DNA of 64,000 bases from Ophioderma brevispina (lineage: Eukaryota > Echinodermata > Ophiuroidea > Amphilepidida > Ophiodermatidae), in NCBI GenBank assembly GCA_023653785.1, contig JAMKCH010036069.1, positions 1 through 64,000 on the forward strand, given 5' to 3'. The notes under the pieces are model-generated. The model worked only from the letters and a program-made list of their open reading frames with translations, searched no databases and was not told the DNA's origin. How positions within the stretch are numbered: position 1 is the first letter of the stretch; each line of letters begins with the position of its first letter. Below are positions 22,536 to 32,870 of the stretch, one piece after another. The position numbers and the translations under genes are program-made.

Positions 22536-23177
22536 AATACGCTCTTATTTGTCCACAAGCGTAATTGCTTATACGCAGATTGAAAGACATGAAAAGGGGC
22601 CCACTTTAGACAGTCAAAGTTAGATGTATCTCCGGATTTGTTCAAATACTCCTATCCATATTGGTATTACTGTCCGTACGGAGGACACTCACCAGCAACA
22701 CGTATGGAGTAAGTATCTTTGACACTGCTGTTTCGCCGCCGTTTAAGCAATTTAAAAAACCGAGATCATGTCATTATTATTTAGCCTCGAAGGAATTCAC
22801 TGTTCCCTTCAAGCGGCGGCATAGGGAAGATAATTTGTTGCCGTTTATATATATATTATTTGTTTGTTCAAGATTATATCCGACATAGCGTAAAACTTTT
22901 GGCTTTGGCTTTTTACGGCACTGCGACTACACCCGACGTGGTCACATGATTATGTAACTTAATATACAGGCCGACGTAGCCCTTCGAACTTTGTTCTGAA
23001 AAGACATTAATTTGTACGACTCACGTTCTTTCCTCTACCAGCGTGAGTACTGTAACTTCTGTCAGCAGAAAAACAGTCCGACCTACTACTGTGGCTTATC
23101 AAGATTTAAGGGCTGGCGATAAACACCTCATATGGTGCATGCGCCTACACCGACTTGCGTCACCTGAGGTATCATAT

Positions 23178-23215
23178 ATGTAATATATATATATATATAT
23201 ATATAATATATATTT
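23178..23215. repeat. (TA)n microsatellite
   Basis: Alternating AT of about 38 bp; a second short TA patch lies at about 23,500-23,530. Confidence 0.9.
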
Positions 23216-23232
23216 GACTAGATTTGAAACCA

Positions 23233-23434
23233 TAGGGCGAAATTATTAATATTCATATTTTTTTTTTAATTTTTTAGGTTTTTTCTTTTTTTAATATTAA
23301 TATTAATATCTTTTGTTAGCTACATGAGATTATCTCTATTGCAGAAAAATTTTTTGTTTTTTTAATTGCATTCTTTTGAAGGAAAAAAAGCGCAAACAAA
23401 AGATAACGTTAAAGGCGAAAGAAATTTCGCCCTA
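23233..23434. mobile_element. possible MITE with TAGGGCGAAATT ends
   Basis: The left end TAGGGCGAAATT and its exact reverse complement at 23,423-23,434 bound 202 bp of T-rich, noncoding sequence. The inverted repeat is only 12 bp and no target duplication is clear. Confidence 0.45.
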
Positions 23435-23863
23435 AAGTTAAAAGTCTATGTTGATGAATAGAAAATTTCTGCCCTAGCGTAGGAATATAGTGATTAATAT
23501 ATTGTACATATATATATACTATATATATAAAAGAGAGATATTTTGAAAGTAAAAAATATACTAAAAACACTGTTGGTTGTTTCCCCAGGCTGGCTTTGTT
23601 CTACAAGTAAAATAATATAGAGGGCTGTAGCCCATCTATCATATAACTATCATTGCTATACGGAAAATCTCCTCTCCATTGCAGCAAATTGAAAAAGACT
23701 CCACTAATCTCTTCTCTGATTTCGCCGATACACACCACACAAACGAATGCTATGACTTGGATTCGCGAGGGATCGTACATTTGACCGTTATATCTTGACA
23801 ATGAAACAAAAAAAAGTTATGCTATAATGTATTAACATCCGATACAATAAGTTATACCATTCA

Positions 23864-24104
23864 TGGCCGGGTGGTTAAATCATGGGACGTAGTAGATAAG
23901 AGGACCCACAACACACTAGTTCAAAAACCCTTCGCGTTGCCGCCTTTGTTATTAAATCCCCCCATGATCCCATTTACCGGCTTAACGGTAATGCGATAAT
24001 CACCTCTCAGCAGGAGGGCTGACTGGGCCATACGCTATTCGGGGCATACTGGGAAGGTTCAGCCCGCCTTAAATTTGAATGACTTGTTAAATTGCATGAT
24101 GGCA
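23864..24104 (+). mobile_element. tRNA-headed SINE in unit copy 2
   Basis: Unit copy 3 lacks this segment. It opens with an A-box match TGGCCGGGTGGTTA (23,864-23,877). A B-box-like TAGTTCAAAAACCC lies at 23,917-23,930, a spacing that suits a tRNA Leu/Ser-like head. A body of about 170 bp follows. The flanks CATTCATG and GCATGAGG suggest, but do not prove, a short target duplication. Confidence 0.55.
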
Positions 24105-24150
24105 TGAGGGAATGAAAAGATCAGGGAAAAATGTTTTTTTGTTCTGAAAT

Positions 24151-24540
24151 GTTGAAATAAAAAAAAGCAGGGTGAAAAACTGCCCCCATATTGTAATCAA
24201 CGTGGGTTATGAAAGGTCGAGCGAGAAAGTGCCCCTTGAAAGCCGTCTCGAGAAGAAATTCCTGAACTGCACATCTCCATGTCATGGGCGGGCATCATAA
24301 AAACGACTCTCTGAGGTCTCTGGGCTTAGGACCAGACTCTGGCGGGGTTAAACCGGTTTTATGGGATCCCAAACCTTCCCCACTTCCCTCAGAGATAAAT
24401 TTAATTAAACGATCATCAAAGATTTAGCCAATCGCTGATTAGCAAACAATTTGGCACACCCCCTGGTGCCATGACATACAGTGTATTTTCATGAGACTCC
24501 AGGGCTAGACGAATTAATATAGAATATTAATCGCGTCACA
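24151..24540. mobile_element. 390-bp insertion with 6-bp target duplication
   Basis: Compared with copy 3 (about 41,150), copy 2 has 390 extra bases between two copies of TGAAAT (24,145-24,150 and 24,541-24,546). The insert starts GTTGAAATAAAAAAAAG and ends AATCGCGTCACA. It has no inverted ends and no coding signal. It could be a SINE or a solo LTR; I cannot tell. Confidence 0.5.
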
Positions 24541-24693
24541 TGAAATTAATGGAAAACGTCCCAATAGTATGCCATTTCGTCATTTATTAACAATTTTCTT
24601 TTATTGAACATCCAATTCCTATAAATTTGGTACCAACAGTATAGCTTAGAGTTTCTTCTTTCCATTGGTATCAAAATATGTAGAAATCAATTA

Positions 24694-24712
24694 TGACGTC
24701 ACTATGACGTCA
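24694..24712. promoter_or_regulatory. paired CRE-like palindromes
   Basis: Two perfect TGACGTCA octamers start 11 bp apart. The pair is kept in unit copy 3 (41,375-41,393). TGACGTCA is the consensus CREB/ATF site. Function is only inferred; no gene start is near. Confidence 0.4.
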
Positions 24713-24939
24713 TAAGGTAAATTATGAAAATACTGCATTTTGGAAGAAAAATTGATATTTTGCAAATTTACTGGCTCAAAAATAATATTGTAACACTTAA
24801 ACATTTTCCATTATGTAGAGACATTATGACATCATTATGACATAATGTTAGTATGTTGGTACTCATTTGGCCATTTCCGGTAAAATCGGGGGTCCCTGGG
24901 GACGAGGCTATAGGCAATCGGACCATATCCCTCATTAAG

Positions 24940-25275
24940 AAATAGGAAAAATGGATGGATGTTGTGAGAAAACGTTATCACCGATCGGTAATACCATTCG
25001 GCAAAATCGGTTATGTTCATTTACATGATCGATATCACCCACACATTTAACACACTTATAAACGTATGCTATTTACTCACTACACCAACTTCTTCCTGTC
25101 TGGTACAAATGTAAATCTACTTTTTAAAACATTAACCGTACAAAAAGCTCCCGCAAAATCTCAAAAACTAACTACAGGTTATTCTCAACTTAAAAACAAT
25201 AGATAACCAGCCCGTTTCTCAAGTTCGCACAGCCACGTTCCTGGGCATCATAATTGATGACAAACGTACTTGGAT
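24940..25275 (+). mobile_element. LINE reverse-transcriptase remnant inside array unit 2
   Basis: Homologous to 11,318-11,700 and 41,630-41,940. It includes the GCATCATAATTGATGACAAA stretch that encodes the IIIDDK part of the FLGIIIDDKRTWN motif. It ends abruptly at 25,275, where a different LINE fragment starts. Confidence 0.55.
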
Positions 25276-26020
25276 GACATCAGCATTAAGCCAAAAATGA
25301 TTGACATCAGCACTAAGCCAAAAATCAACAGACTTCCACCCAGAAAGATTTACCAATTTCACAAAGACAATAATGAAAACATCAAAAAAGACCTCAAGAA
25401 CCTGAGCGATGCCATGAATAACCGTAACAACTCCCAGGTTACATCCACCTGCCTATGGAATGAATTCAAATAGGGTGTCTTTAAAGCCATGGATGATCAC
25501 ATCCCAACAAAAACCGTCAAGAAGAGAGACCAAACACCATGGATAAACTCCGCTGTTAGGAGCGTTCTACGCCGCAAACAACGTGCATACAATCGGGCCA
25601 GAGACTCCAACAAGGATTCTGACTAGGAGAAGTTCAGAACAACTAGAAAAGAAGTCCAGAAGGACACCAAAAGGGCTTACTGGAGTTATGTCCGCAACAC
25701 CTGCTTGGAATCTCCTAAACAGTTTCGGGGTTTCATCAAACGGCTAAAAATGACACTTGTGGCATCCAAAGCCTCAGAGAGAATGGTAAACTCTTTTCAG
25801 ATAGCACCAGCAAGGCTAATGTCCTAAATAGACAGTTTGAGTCGGTTTTTACCGAGGAAGAATCCATGTCCAAAATTAACCACCCTGATACTTCATCATA
25901 TCCACCAATGCCAGATTTCACCATCATGCCTAAGGGAGTGGCTAACTCCTGAAAAGTCTTCAACCTAACAAGGCTACAGGACCGGACGGAATCCCAGGTC
26001 GCCTCTTGGCGACCTGGGAG
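25276..26020 (+). mobile_element. APE-type LINE ORF2 fragment (pre-RT to motif 1)
   Basis: The plus strand encodes IKPKINRLPPRKIYQFHKD, then MDDHIPTKTVKKRD, then TPWINSAVRSVLRRKQRAYN. Further on come KRAYWSYVRN, QFESVFTEEES, and finally LQPNKATGPDGIPGRLL. This is the linker between endonuclease and reverse transcriptase plus the first reverse-transcriptase motif of a CR1/Jockey-like LINE. In-frame stops lie near 25,471 and 25,624, and one frame change lies near 25,730. The fragment stops in a hairpin at its junction with the unit. It replaces, rather than interrupts, unit sequence. Confidence 0.8.
25992..26019. other. 12-bp perfect hairpin at LINE/unit junction
   Basis: TCCCAGGTCGCC, a 4-base loop TCTT, then GGCGACCTGGGA. 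The right arm ends where unit sequence (AAAAATCTCTAAGTC) resumes. Confidence 0.7.
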
Positions 26021-26545
26021 TAAAAATCTCTAAGTCATCTTTAGAATGGTAAATCGCCCATCTAGGAATTCCCTTTATTAGATGTTGGAGTTCGAGTTTC
26101 AACTCCAAATGCAGGACTGACTCTACTGTTGTGATCTTAGATCCCTTGCAAGTTACTTTTTCCCAGATCTTGCTCATTTTTCCGACGTGTTCCAGCGGGT
26201 GGTTTCAATAGTCACTCTAAAATAAGGAGCAAAATAAGGGAGCACCGTCATTTATTTTATATCTCTTCATCAAAATGGAGTAATTTCCGCATGTTATGTA
26301 CGATTACTCATTGACTATTTTAATCACTATGCGTAATGTCCTTATCTAACTTCTTATGTTTTTACAGTGTTTTAATTTCCAAAAATAACAACTTGTAAAA
26401 AAGCCTCTCATATTAATGTTTTCATGCGAAGGTTCCATAAAAACATGATTAGCAGCATGAAGTCCTGCCTCTTGCAGTAATGTCTCTATTCATGTTATGT
26501 AATCGGGTCCCTGTTTGGAGATGGTGTCACCACCGGTATTCTGAG

Positions 26546-28436
26546 AGCGTGCCTTGCCTTGCTGCCTCCGTCACATATACGATTGGCGACCAATCTGCAA
26601 GTTTATAACTATCTCCCTCCATGTCTTGAGCAATTCTCTCACTTGTATGTACCTTAGCCTGCCATTCCTTGATGTTGTCGAACCATTGTTTTCTTCGTCT
26701 TCTCTCTTGCGTTTTCCTTCTACTCTCCCTTCGATGATTTGCAGAGCGAGAGGGCTTCCGCTGCCTCTATTGCCAAAATAATTTTATTATATTACCCAGC
26801 AACTGTCTTTGTACACCAAAAAAAGCTGCTCAATTATGCTGGCATTTGTTCTCATCTCCTTCCAGCTTACAGTAAGCCTGCGCCTCTAGCCACAATTCTT
26901 GCTGCCTGATCTATTTCATCAGCCTTCAGAAACGTCCAGCTTTCAGCACCAATAGAGGAGCACACTCCAAACCAGAGTCGACCATTTTCTTTTGAGACCC
27001 CGAGAGGTTCTATCCTTCCACACATCACTGAGCTGAATCATTCTTGACTTAGCCACTGCAATCTCGAGCTTTGATGTCATTACTAAAGTTTGCTGTGGCA
27101 CTTTTTTGTGAACCATTAGCTTTGTCTTTTTTAACATTTTTAACATTTAAGACTCAGGTTCAGCTCTGTGCCTGCTGTGTTTACTGCTTCCGTCAGCTCT
27201 TTTAGAGCTTCTTTTGATACCTCAATCAGAGCAGTATCATGTGCATACCTCAGGTTGGATATGGTTAGCCCCCAAATTGATGCCAACTTAGATCATCTCT
27301 GCGCTCTCATCCCTTTTTCTGTATAGGTGACAAAGATTAGGTGATACAATCATCCCGTCTTGCACTTTTAACAATTTCGAACTCTCTGTATGTTCACATT
27401 CCATCGATAGTTGCCCGTTGGTTAACATAGAGGGATTGTAGTAAAGCTACCAGTTGTTTAGGTAAACCCATCTCAATTCAATTGCAGCAAATACTTTGCT
27501 GTGACACACGCGAGTCAAAGGCCTTTGAATAGCTATGACATATAAAAGCTTGCTGGTTTATGGTGATTACTTTTTCCAGGAGGACTTGCACGATACAGGC
27601 ATGTCTCTAGTCCCTCTTCCCTTCCTGTCAGCTGGGCTTCTGGCTGTTTCTTGCTCACTTTATATGTCCCAGCGATCCCCTATATCATCTAAAATTTTGG
27701 CTGGTGTGCGGATGGTCTATGTTCTGTAATTGACCACGCTGGGATCACCTGATTTGAGAACTACGAACTCCTGGATCTTCCAGTCATCTGGCCAGTGCAC
27801 CTGTCCAATGCTTTTACATAATTTATGAACATTGAGGCCTTCTGGTCCAATAGCTTTTACTAGTTCAGCTGGAACCCCCCTCTAGCCTGGCGACTTGCTT
27901 TTACTAAGCCGGTTTAAAGCTTTTTGACTTCTGAGAGATTGGTGGTGGTTCTGATCACCTGTAGGGATTTTAGCCTCAGTAAGGGGGATCCCCCTGGTGG
28001 TCTTTCAAACACTTAGCTCCGTACCCTTCCATCGTTTCCTTATTCATCAGGTCTTGTCCAGACTGTTTCCACTTTCGTCTTTAATCATCTGTTTAGCTGC
28101 CTTGTGCTTTGCTTTTAAACACATTTTGATTGTTCAACTCTGCTTAGATTTTCTGCCAAGTTTGCTTTCAATCTTCTGGCCCTGTTCTTCTATCCATGTT
28201 GTTTATCGGTCTTTTCTACCTTGTATTTTGCTCTAAGCAGTTTGTACTTTTGATCTTGAGCAGGCTATTTCTGGATTTTCTAAGGAGACTGTTTTCCTAG
28301 CTAATTTGACACCTCATTGGCTAACCAAGGTTCTTTGGCATGCGTTTGACGTTGCCGAGTGGTGGATCAGCCACTCTGACAGAATCTTTTTGAATCCCAA
28401 CCACAATTCTAAGAAGTCCTTCCTCTAGGATCTGCC
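26546..28436 (-). mobile_element. RTE-like LINE, 5'-truncated, broken
   Basis: Inserted in unit copy 2 with the 6-bp target duplication TCTGAG (26,540-26,545 and 28,437-28,442). Copies 1 and 3 are continuous here. On the minus strand the pieces run VPAELVKAIGPEGLN, WPDDWKIQEFVVLKSGDP, NYRTI, KGRGTRDM, and then ISNLRYAHDTALIEVSKEAL. The last is motif C with YADD reading YAHD. Order and wording fit the RTE/BovB-like group of APE-type LINEs. The 3' end on the minus strand is TGACGGAGGCAGCAAGGC and lies at the low-coordinate boundary. Frameshifts and stops are numerous, and the 5' half including the endonuclease is missing. Confidence 0.8.
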
Positions 28437-28599
28437 TCTGAGATCTAGCTAACCGTAAGTCATCACCGATTTTCACGACTGGTAGTATGTGGACAGTGTG
28501 TCAGGTGTTGGCTTTTTTTGCTGCAATGGGTTTTGGTCTTAAATGTAGATACTTGGGTCCCAGGAATGCAGATCAAATTGTTACCATTTTCTATCCCTT

Positions 28600-29190
28600 C
28601 CTTTTGGCGGCCATCTTGGTTTCAAAATGCTGCCATGTTCAATATTTGCCCCCTCTGGACTTTCTGAACAACATAGAAGGTTCAAATTGTGGCAATACCC
28701 ATGTTTTGTTTTCAAGGAACACAAATATCTCATTCGAAGTTTCAGATTGTTTACTTCGGCGGACATCTTTATTTCAATGGCCGCCTTTTCACATTTTTAG
28801 CTCTATCTGGACTTTCTAGCAATATAGAATGCTCAATGTTGCGGCAATACCCATGTTATGTGTTTCAAGGAACCAAATATTACATCCTAAAAGTCACAGA
28901 TTGTTTCCTTCCGGTAGCCATCTTGAAGTTCAAAATGGCTCCCATTTTTTATATATTCGCCCAATAATCTTGGATTTCTGAGCACATAAAAGGCTCCATT
29001 TGGTGGCATACCCCATGTTTGTGATCCAGGAAACACATTTATTACATTCAGAAAGTCTCCATATTTTCCTTCAGGTCCATCTGAATTCACAAAAGGTCCC
29101 ATTGTTTTAATATATCCTTCGCCCATATCTGGACTTCTGAGCAACAGAAAAACACTGCTCATTTGGGGCAATGCCCATGGTTGTGTGTTT
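28600..29190 (+). repeat. left subterminal array, unit about 150-160 bp
   Basis: About four units, each with CCATCTTG..TTCAAAATGGC, then a TCTGGACTTTCTGAGCAACA-like segment, then GGCAATACCCATG, AAGGAACACAAATAT and CAGATTGTTT. Differences between units include substitutions. Confidence 0.8.
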
Positions 29191-29269
29191 TTTGATATGA
29201 TGGTGTGGCAGAGTGTCCCCGTGGAAAGCAAGGCTAAGGGCCATCCCAACAGAAAAGGTACTGGAGAAC

Positions 29270-29770
29270 TGCGAATCCCAGCTACTATTCGGCTAATTGC
29301 CACGCTGAATTGTTTTACAATGTCGCCCCAGGTGCAAACCCGAATTTGAAGTCTGTGCTTCCTTATCACTATGGCCTACCCAATTCGGATGATGGGTTGG
29401 TCCGATATTTACAAAGAGGCATGGACAACTTTGTTAAACGTAATGCTGCTTTCCTCACACACACAACTCCATACACACACAAAAGTCAAGAAAGAAGACT
29501 GGTATATGAAGCACAACGTATGATATTGATTTCATCTGCATGGAGACCACGCATTGGTACACAGCGAGCCTCTACTACTGGAGTATATCCTGGCTCTCCC
29601 TTATACAGCCTCACGCCTGGAAGAATAAGAAAAATCCATCTACAGGAGGTGTGGGTTTTCTTTTCCTTCACCAAGGCTCTCAAGTCACGTGCCAGCTTTG
29701 TCAACTGTATGAGGCGCGTCCTGACGCTGTAATCCAACACAGTCATGTTGCTGCTACATCAGATGAAACT
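29270..29770 (+). pseudogene. LINE apurinic-like endonuclease domain (pseudogene)
   Basis: The plus strand reads DFICMETTHWYT, then SLIQPHAWKN, then STGGVGFL followed, in another frame, by FTKALKSRASF. This pattern, with an acidic residue after CM and a GGVG block before a SPxALKS-like string, is the endonuclease domain of APE-type LINEs common in marine invertebrates. It lies upstream of, and in the same direction as, the reverse transcriptase at 30,740-32,230. Frame changes at about 29,525 and 29,650 break it. Confidence 0.65.
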
Positions 29771-30739
29771 TGTCTCTCGCTTTTACAAGGACTGTTCCCT
29801 GCCACCGGTTCATTTCCAGCCCATAATCTTCTGTGCTCCCTGGATTTGCGGTTCTATACTTGGGCCTGGTGACTCGGCTGTTGCGCGTGGAGGCCGGTTC
29901 CCAGCAGAGGTGTGGTGTGCGTTAAGGAATTCGTGAAACGGTTTATCCAAAGTCAAACAAGTAACTGGGACCCAGGCTACCGTCCGCCCAAATGGAGACC
30001 TTGTCCAGCTGGACTATTCTGGTCATGGCTGAATGCATTAAGAACTCAACAGCCTACAACACTTTTGAGCTGTTAAGTCAATCGTAGAAATCGTCTCTTG
30101 CATGAAGCAGGATAGTTGCCTTCAGAGTAAACCCCCTCCTAGCGATCCCATGAAAACAATTGACTCGAGAAAGGTAAATTGAGTACAAAGTGCTGGCGAC
30201 AGGTTACTGCAGAATCACATACATGTTTCAACACCCTGTTGATGAGCTTAAGATTAGAACCCCAGCACAGTATATGAGCCTCCACTTCAACAAAGAAATT
30301 GCACTGACCTAGAAGAAAGAAGCAGACTACTGCCTTTGCTCAAATTACCAAGTCCTCAAACCAGAGAAAAACTGAATCTGCAGCCAAGACACCGTACTAA
30401 ATCCACCAGAAGCTTAAGCAGAACCTTGATGTGCCACTGAGACTGAAACTTGCTTGATGCTTACACACACACCGTTTTGCTTGAGGAGCATGTTAATTCA
30501 AAGGCTGACGCACTTGACTCCCTACATCTCAATTCAACATGCTGCTGCCGGTAAGCATGATCGAGTGAGCTGACTGATAAGAAAAGCTACCCCACCTATA
30601 ATAATCAAAGGTGAAACACTGAAGAGTGTCTCGACACATGGTTTCAGCACTTTAGTTTCTCTACTTTGCAAACCAGTTCAGAATAAAACTAAACTTGATG
30701 AACCTTCTTCCCATCACAAGATAGCAATGCCTTTCCTCT

Positions 30740-32230
30740 CACGACTGGACCTCACTATGGAGGAGCTTCAGAACTGTCTTAAGAAACTGAACAACACCCA
30801 AGACGCCTGGTCCCGACAACATTCCTGTAGTATCTGGAAGAATCCACTTTTTCTATCAACTGTTTTGGAATTTTTGTACGACTCTACATGGTAAAACCCC
30901 AGCTGGCCTTATTATATAACATCGTTTACACGCCTCCACCAAAGAACGGTGACCCTCCAACAACCCCCACACTACAGAGGATACACTGTCACCACTGGCC
31001 TAAGATCTACAATCAATGCTGCTAAACAGAATCGTTTCTCGCATAGATCCCATTCTCAGACGAACAAAATGGTTTTGTAAAGGCATATCAAAACTACCTC
31101 AGATACTTGCCTTCAGAAGGATCATATAAGAGTTGAGAATTTCCAAGAGAAAAGGTTCAATTGTGTTTGTAGAATTTTCCGAGGCTTTGACAGTGTTAAC
31201 AGAGATGTAATGCTGCTTATTCTTACCAACTATGGTGTCCCAGACGAGACTGTCAAAGCAATTGCCCTCATGTATGATAACCCATCTAGCTTTGTGCAGA
31301 CCATGGATAGGCCCACAAAGGAGTTCATAACAACTACTGGAATCGTCCAAGGAGATACTCTTGCTCCCTATCTCTTTGTAATCGTGGTTGATTACATCCT
31401 CAGACAGTCTTGCCATCATGAACGACAAGGGACTCACCATCAAACCCAAGCGTTCTAGACGTCACCAAAGGCAGCATCTCACAGACCTTGACTATGCAGA
31501 TGATCTAGCTCTAACCACCGATCTGATATGTGGTGCACAAGATCTACTAACATTACTTGAGAATGCTGCAGACAAAGTCGGCCTACATCTAAATGCCAAG
31601 AAGACGGAATATATGACCATCAATGAGGAAGATAATCATCAATCTATCTGTACTACAGACGGTACCCAAATCAAAGAGGTCAGGGACTTCAAGTACCTGG
31701 GGTCCTATGTTGCCGACAGCAAGAAAGACTTCGTGTCACGCAAAGAACAAGCTTGGAATGCTTGCAATAAACTACACCACCTATGGCAATCTGGTATCTC
31801 CAATTCAACCAAGCTGAAGTTCTTTAGAGCCTGTGAAGAGAGTATCCTGTTATATGGATCTGAGACCTGGACAATGAAGAAAGAACTACAGGATAAACCG
31901 GATGGCACCTACACCAGGCTTCTTATGAGGGTGCAAAACATATCCTGGCGTGAGCACATGACTAAAGCACAGATAAGTGGAGATATCCCTCCAATCTCAT
32001 CTTCTGTTGCCCAATGCCAAGCACGATTTGCCGGTCACTGTTATCGTGCGATTGATCAAGTACTCCCGGACATCACATGTTGGAGGTTACCATTCCCAAA
32101 CTGATGTGATTGCTCGAGACATAGTGCAGGATTCATCTGCCATCCCCAACTTAATGACGGACAGGGACATTTGGCGCTACATGGTGAACAGCATCTCGGC
32201 TGCGGCCGCTAGATAGATGGATATTGGTTT
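30740..32230 (+). pseudogene. LINE reverse transcriptase and C-terminus (pseudogene)
   Basis: Motifs in order on the plus strand. PGPDNIP lies at about 30,807. FRGFDSVNRDVML (motif A, third aspartate kept) is at about 31,180, GIVQGDTLAPYLFVIVVDY (motif B) at about 31,340-31,395, and LDYADDLALTTD (motif C, both aspartates kept) at about 31,483. Then come FKYLGSYVADSKKDF, SILLYGSETWTMKKEL and RFAGHCYRA. The end is at about 32,214. The segment 31,388-32,104 is open for 238 codons. A frame change lies near 31,400 and more lie upstream of 31,130. The 3' flank GATAGATGGATATT is a short simple repeat like the tail of such LINEs. Confidence 0.88.
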
Positions 32231-32419
32231 CAATACTTGAAATTGCACTGGAACATATGGACAGCAATAACATTGAAACCTACATGTATATACAAACTTA
32301 TTAAAACACCCACAGCTATGGCTCTCCTAGGATTCCATGGTTTAAGTGGTTCTGGTGCAGTAGGATGTATATCTGATTAGGAAGGAGCATTTGAGCTATT
32401 TTGCTCATAAGAGGGTCGT

Positions 32420-32528
32420 CGAGTGCCAAATTGTGTAAGCACGTATTTCAATACGGAATAAATCGCAATCTCATCATAGTGCGCAGTTCATACTCCATAG
32501 AAAAACGTTTTACTCAATTTGGCACTCG
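32420..32528. mobile_element. 109-bp MITE with CGAGTGCCAAATTG ends
   Basis: The left end CGAGTGCCAAATTGTGTAAG and the reverse complement of the right end (CGAGTGCCAAATTGAGTAAA) match over about 24 bp with two or three differences. The interior is about 60 bp. No clear target duplication. Confidence 0.65.
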
Positions 32529-32559
32529 CCAGTGGTGGAAGGCCAGATATCGGATAGGT

Positions 32560-32870
32560 TAAAAAATAGTGGCCATTTTGAAATTAAAGATGGCTGTCAG
32601 AAGGAAACACTCTGTGACTCTCTGGATGCAATATTATTTTCCTTCACATCACAAACATGAGTATTGCAACCAAAGGGAGCCTTCTATTTCCCAGAAGTCC
32701 AGATATATTGGGCGGAAGATACGTTAAAAATGGCAGCCATTTTTGAAATTCAAGATAGCCGCCAAAGGAAACAATTGGCGACTTTCTGGATGTGATATTT
32801 GTGTTCCTTGACACACAAACATTGGTCTTGCCACCAATTTGAGCCTTTTGTTGTTTGCTCAGAAGTGCAA
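32560..32870 (-). repeat. right subterminal array of the 4.5-kb element
   Basis: Two units that are inverted relatives of those at 28,600-29,190. Shared strings in reverse sense include CAGAAGTCCAGATATATTGG, GGCAGCCATTTTTGAAATTCA and GAAACAATTGGCGACTTTC. Confidence 0.75.

Larger units (their letters stand above)
11310..22870 (+). repeat. 7-kb array unit, copy 1 (interrupted)
   Basis: This is the first of three direct copies of one long unit. Homologous blocks are: 11,318-11,830 to 24,945-25,270 and 41,630-42,090; 12,985-13,160 to 42,400-42,560; 13,440-13,960 to 26,025-26,541 and 42,893-43,460; 13,960-14,640 to 33,010-33,690 and 43,465-44,075; 14,690-15,972 to 36,710-37,990 and 45,610-46,910; 22,153-22,870 to 38,010-38,390 and 46,915-47,790. 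The unit start (23,601-24,940 in copy 2) is missing here, as is a block of about 1.5 kb after 14,650. Two insertion zones open it (11,850-12,980 and 15,973-22,152). No open frame is shared by all copies outside the LINE remnant. Confidence 0.8.
22880..23590. other. spacer between unit copies 1 and 2
   Basis: Contains the TA microsatellite and candidate MITE listed below. No gene is seen. Confidence 0.45.

Noticed and set aside
28887..29369. 160-codon minus-strand frame
   Set aside because: Lies across the subterminal tandem array of the inverted-repeat element; its repetitive origin explains it and no motif is seen.
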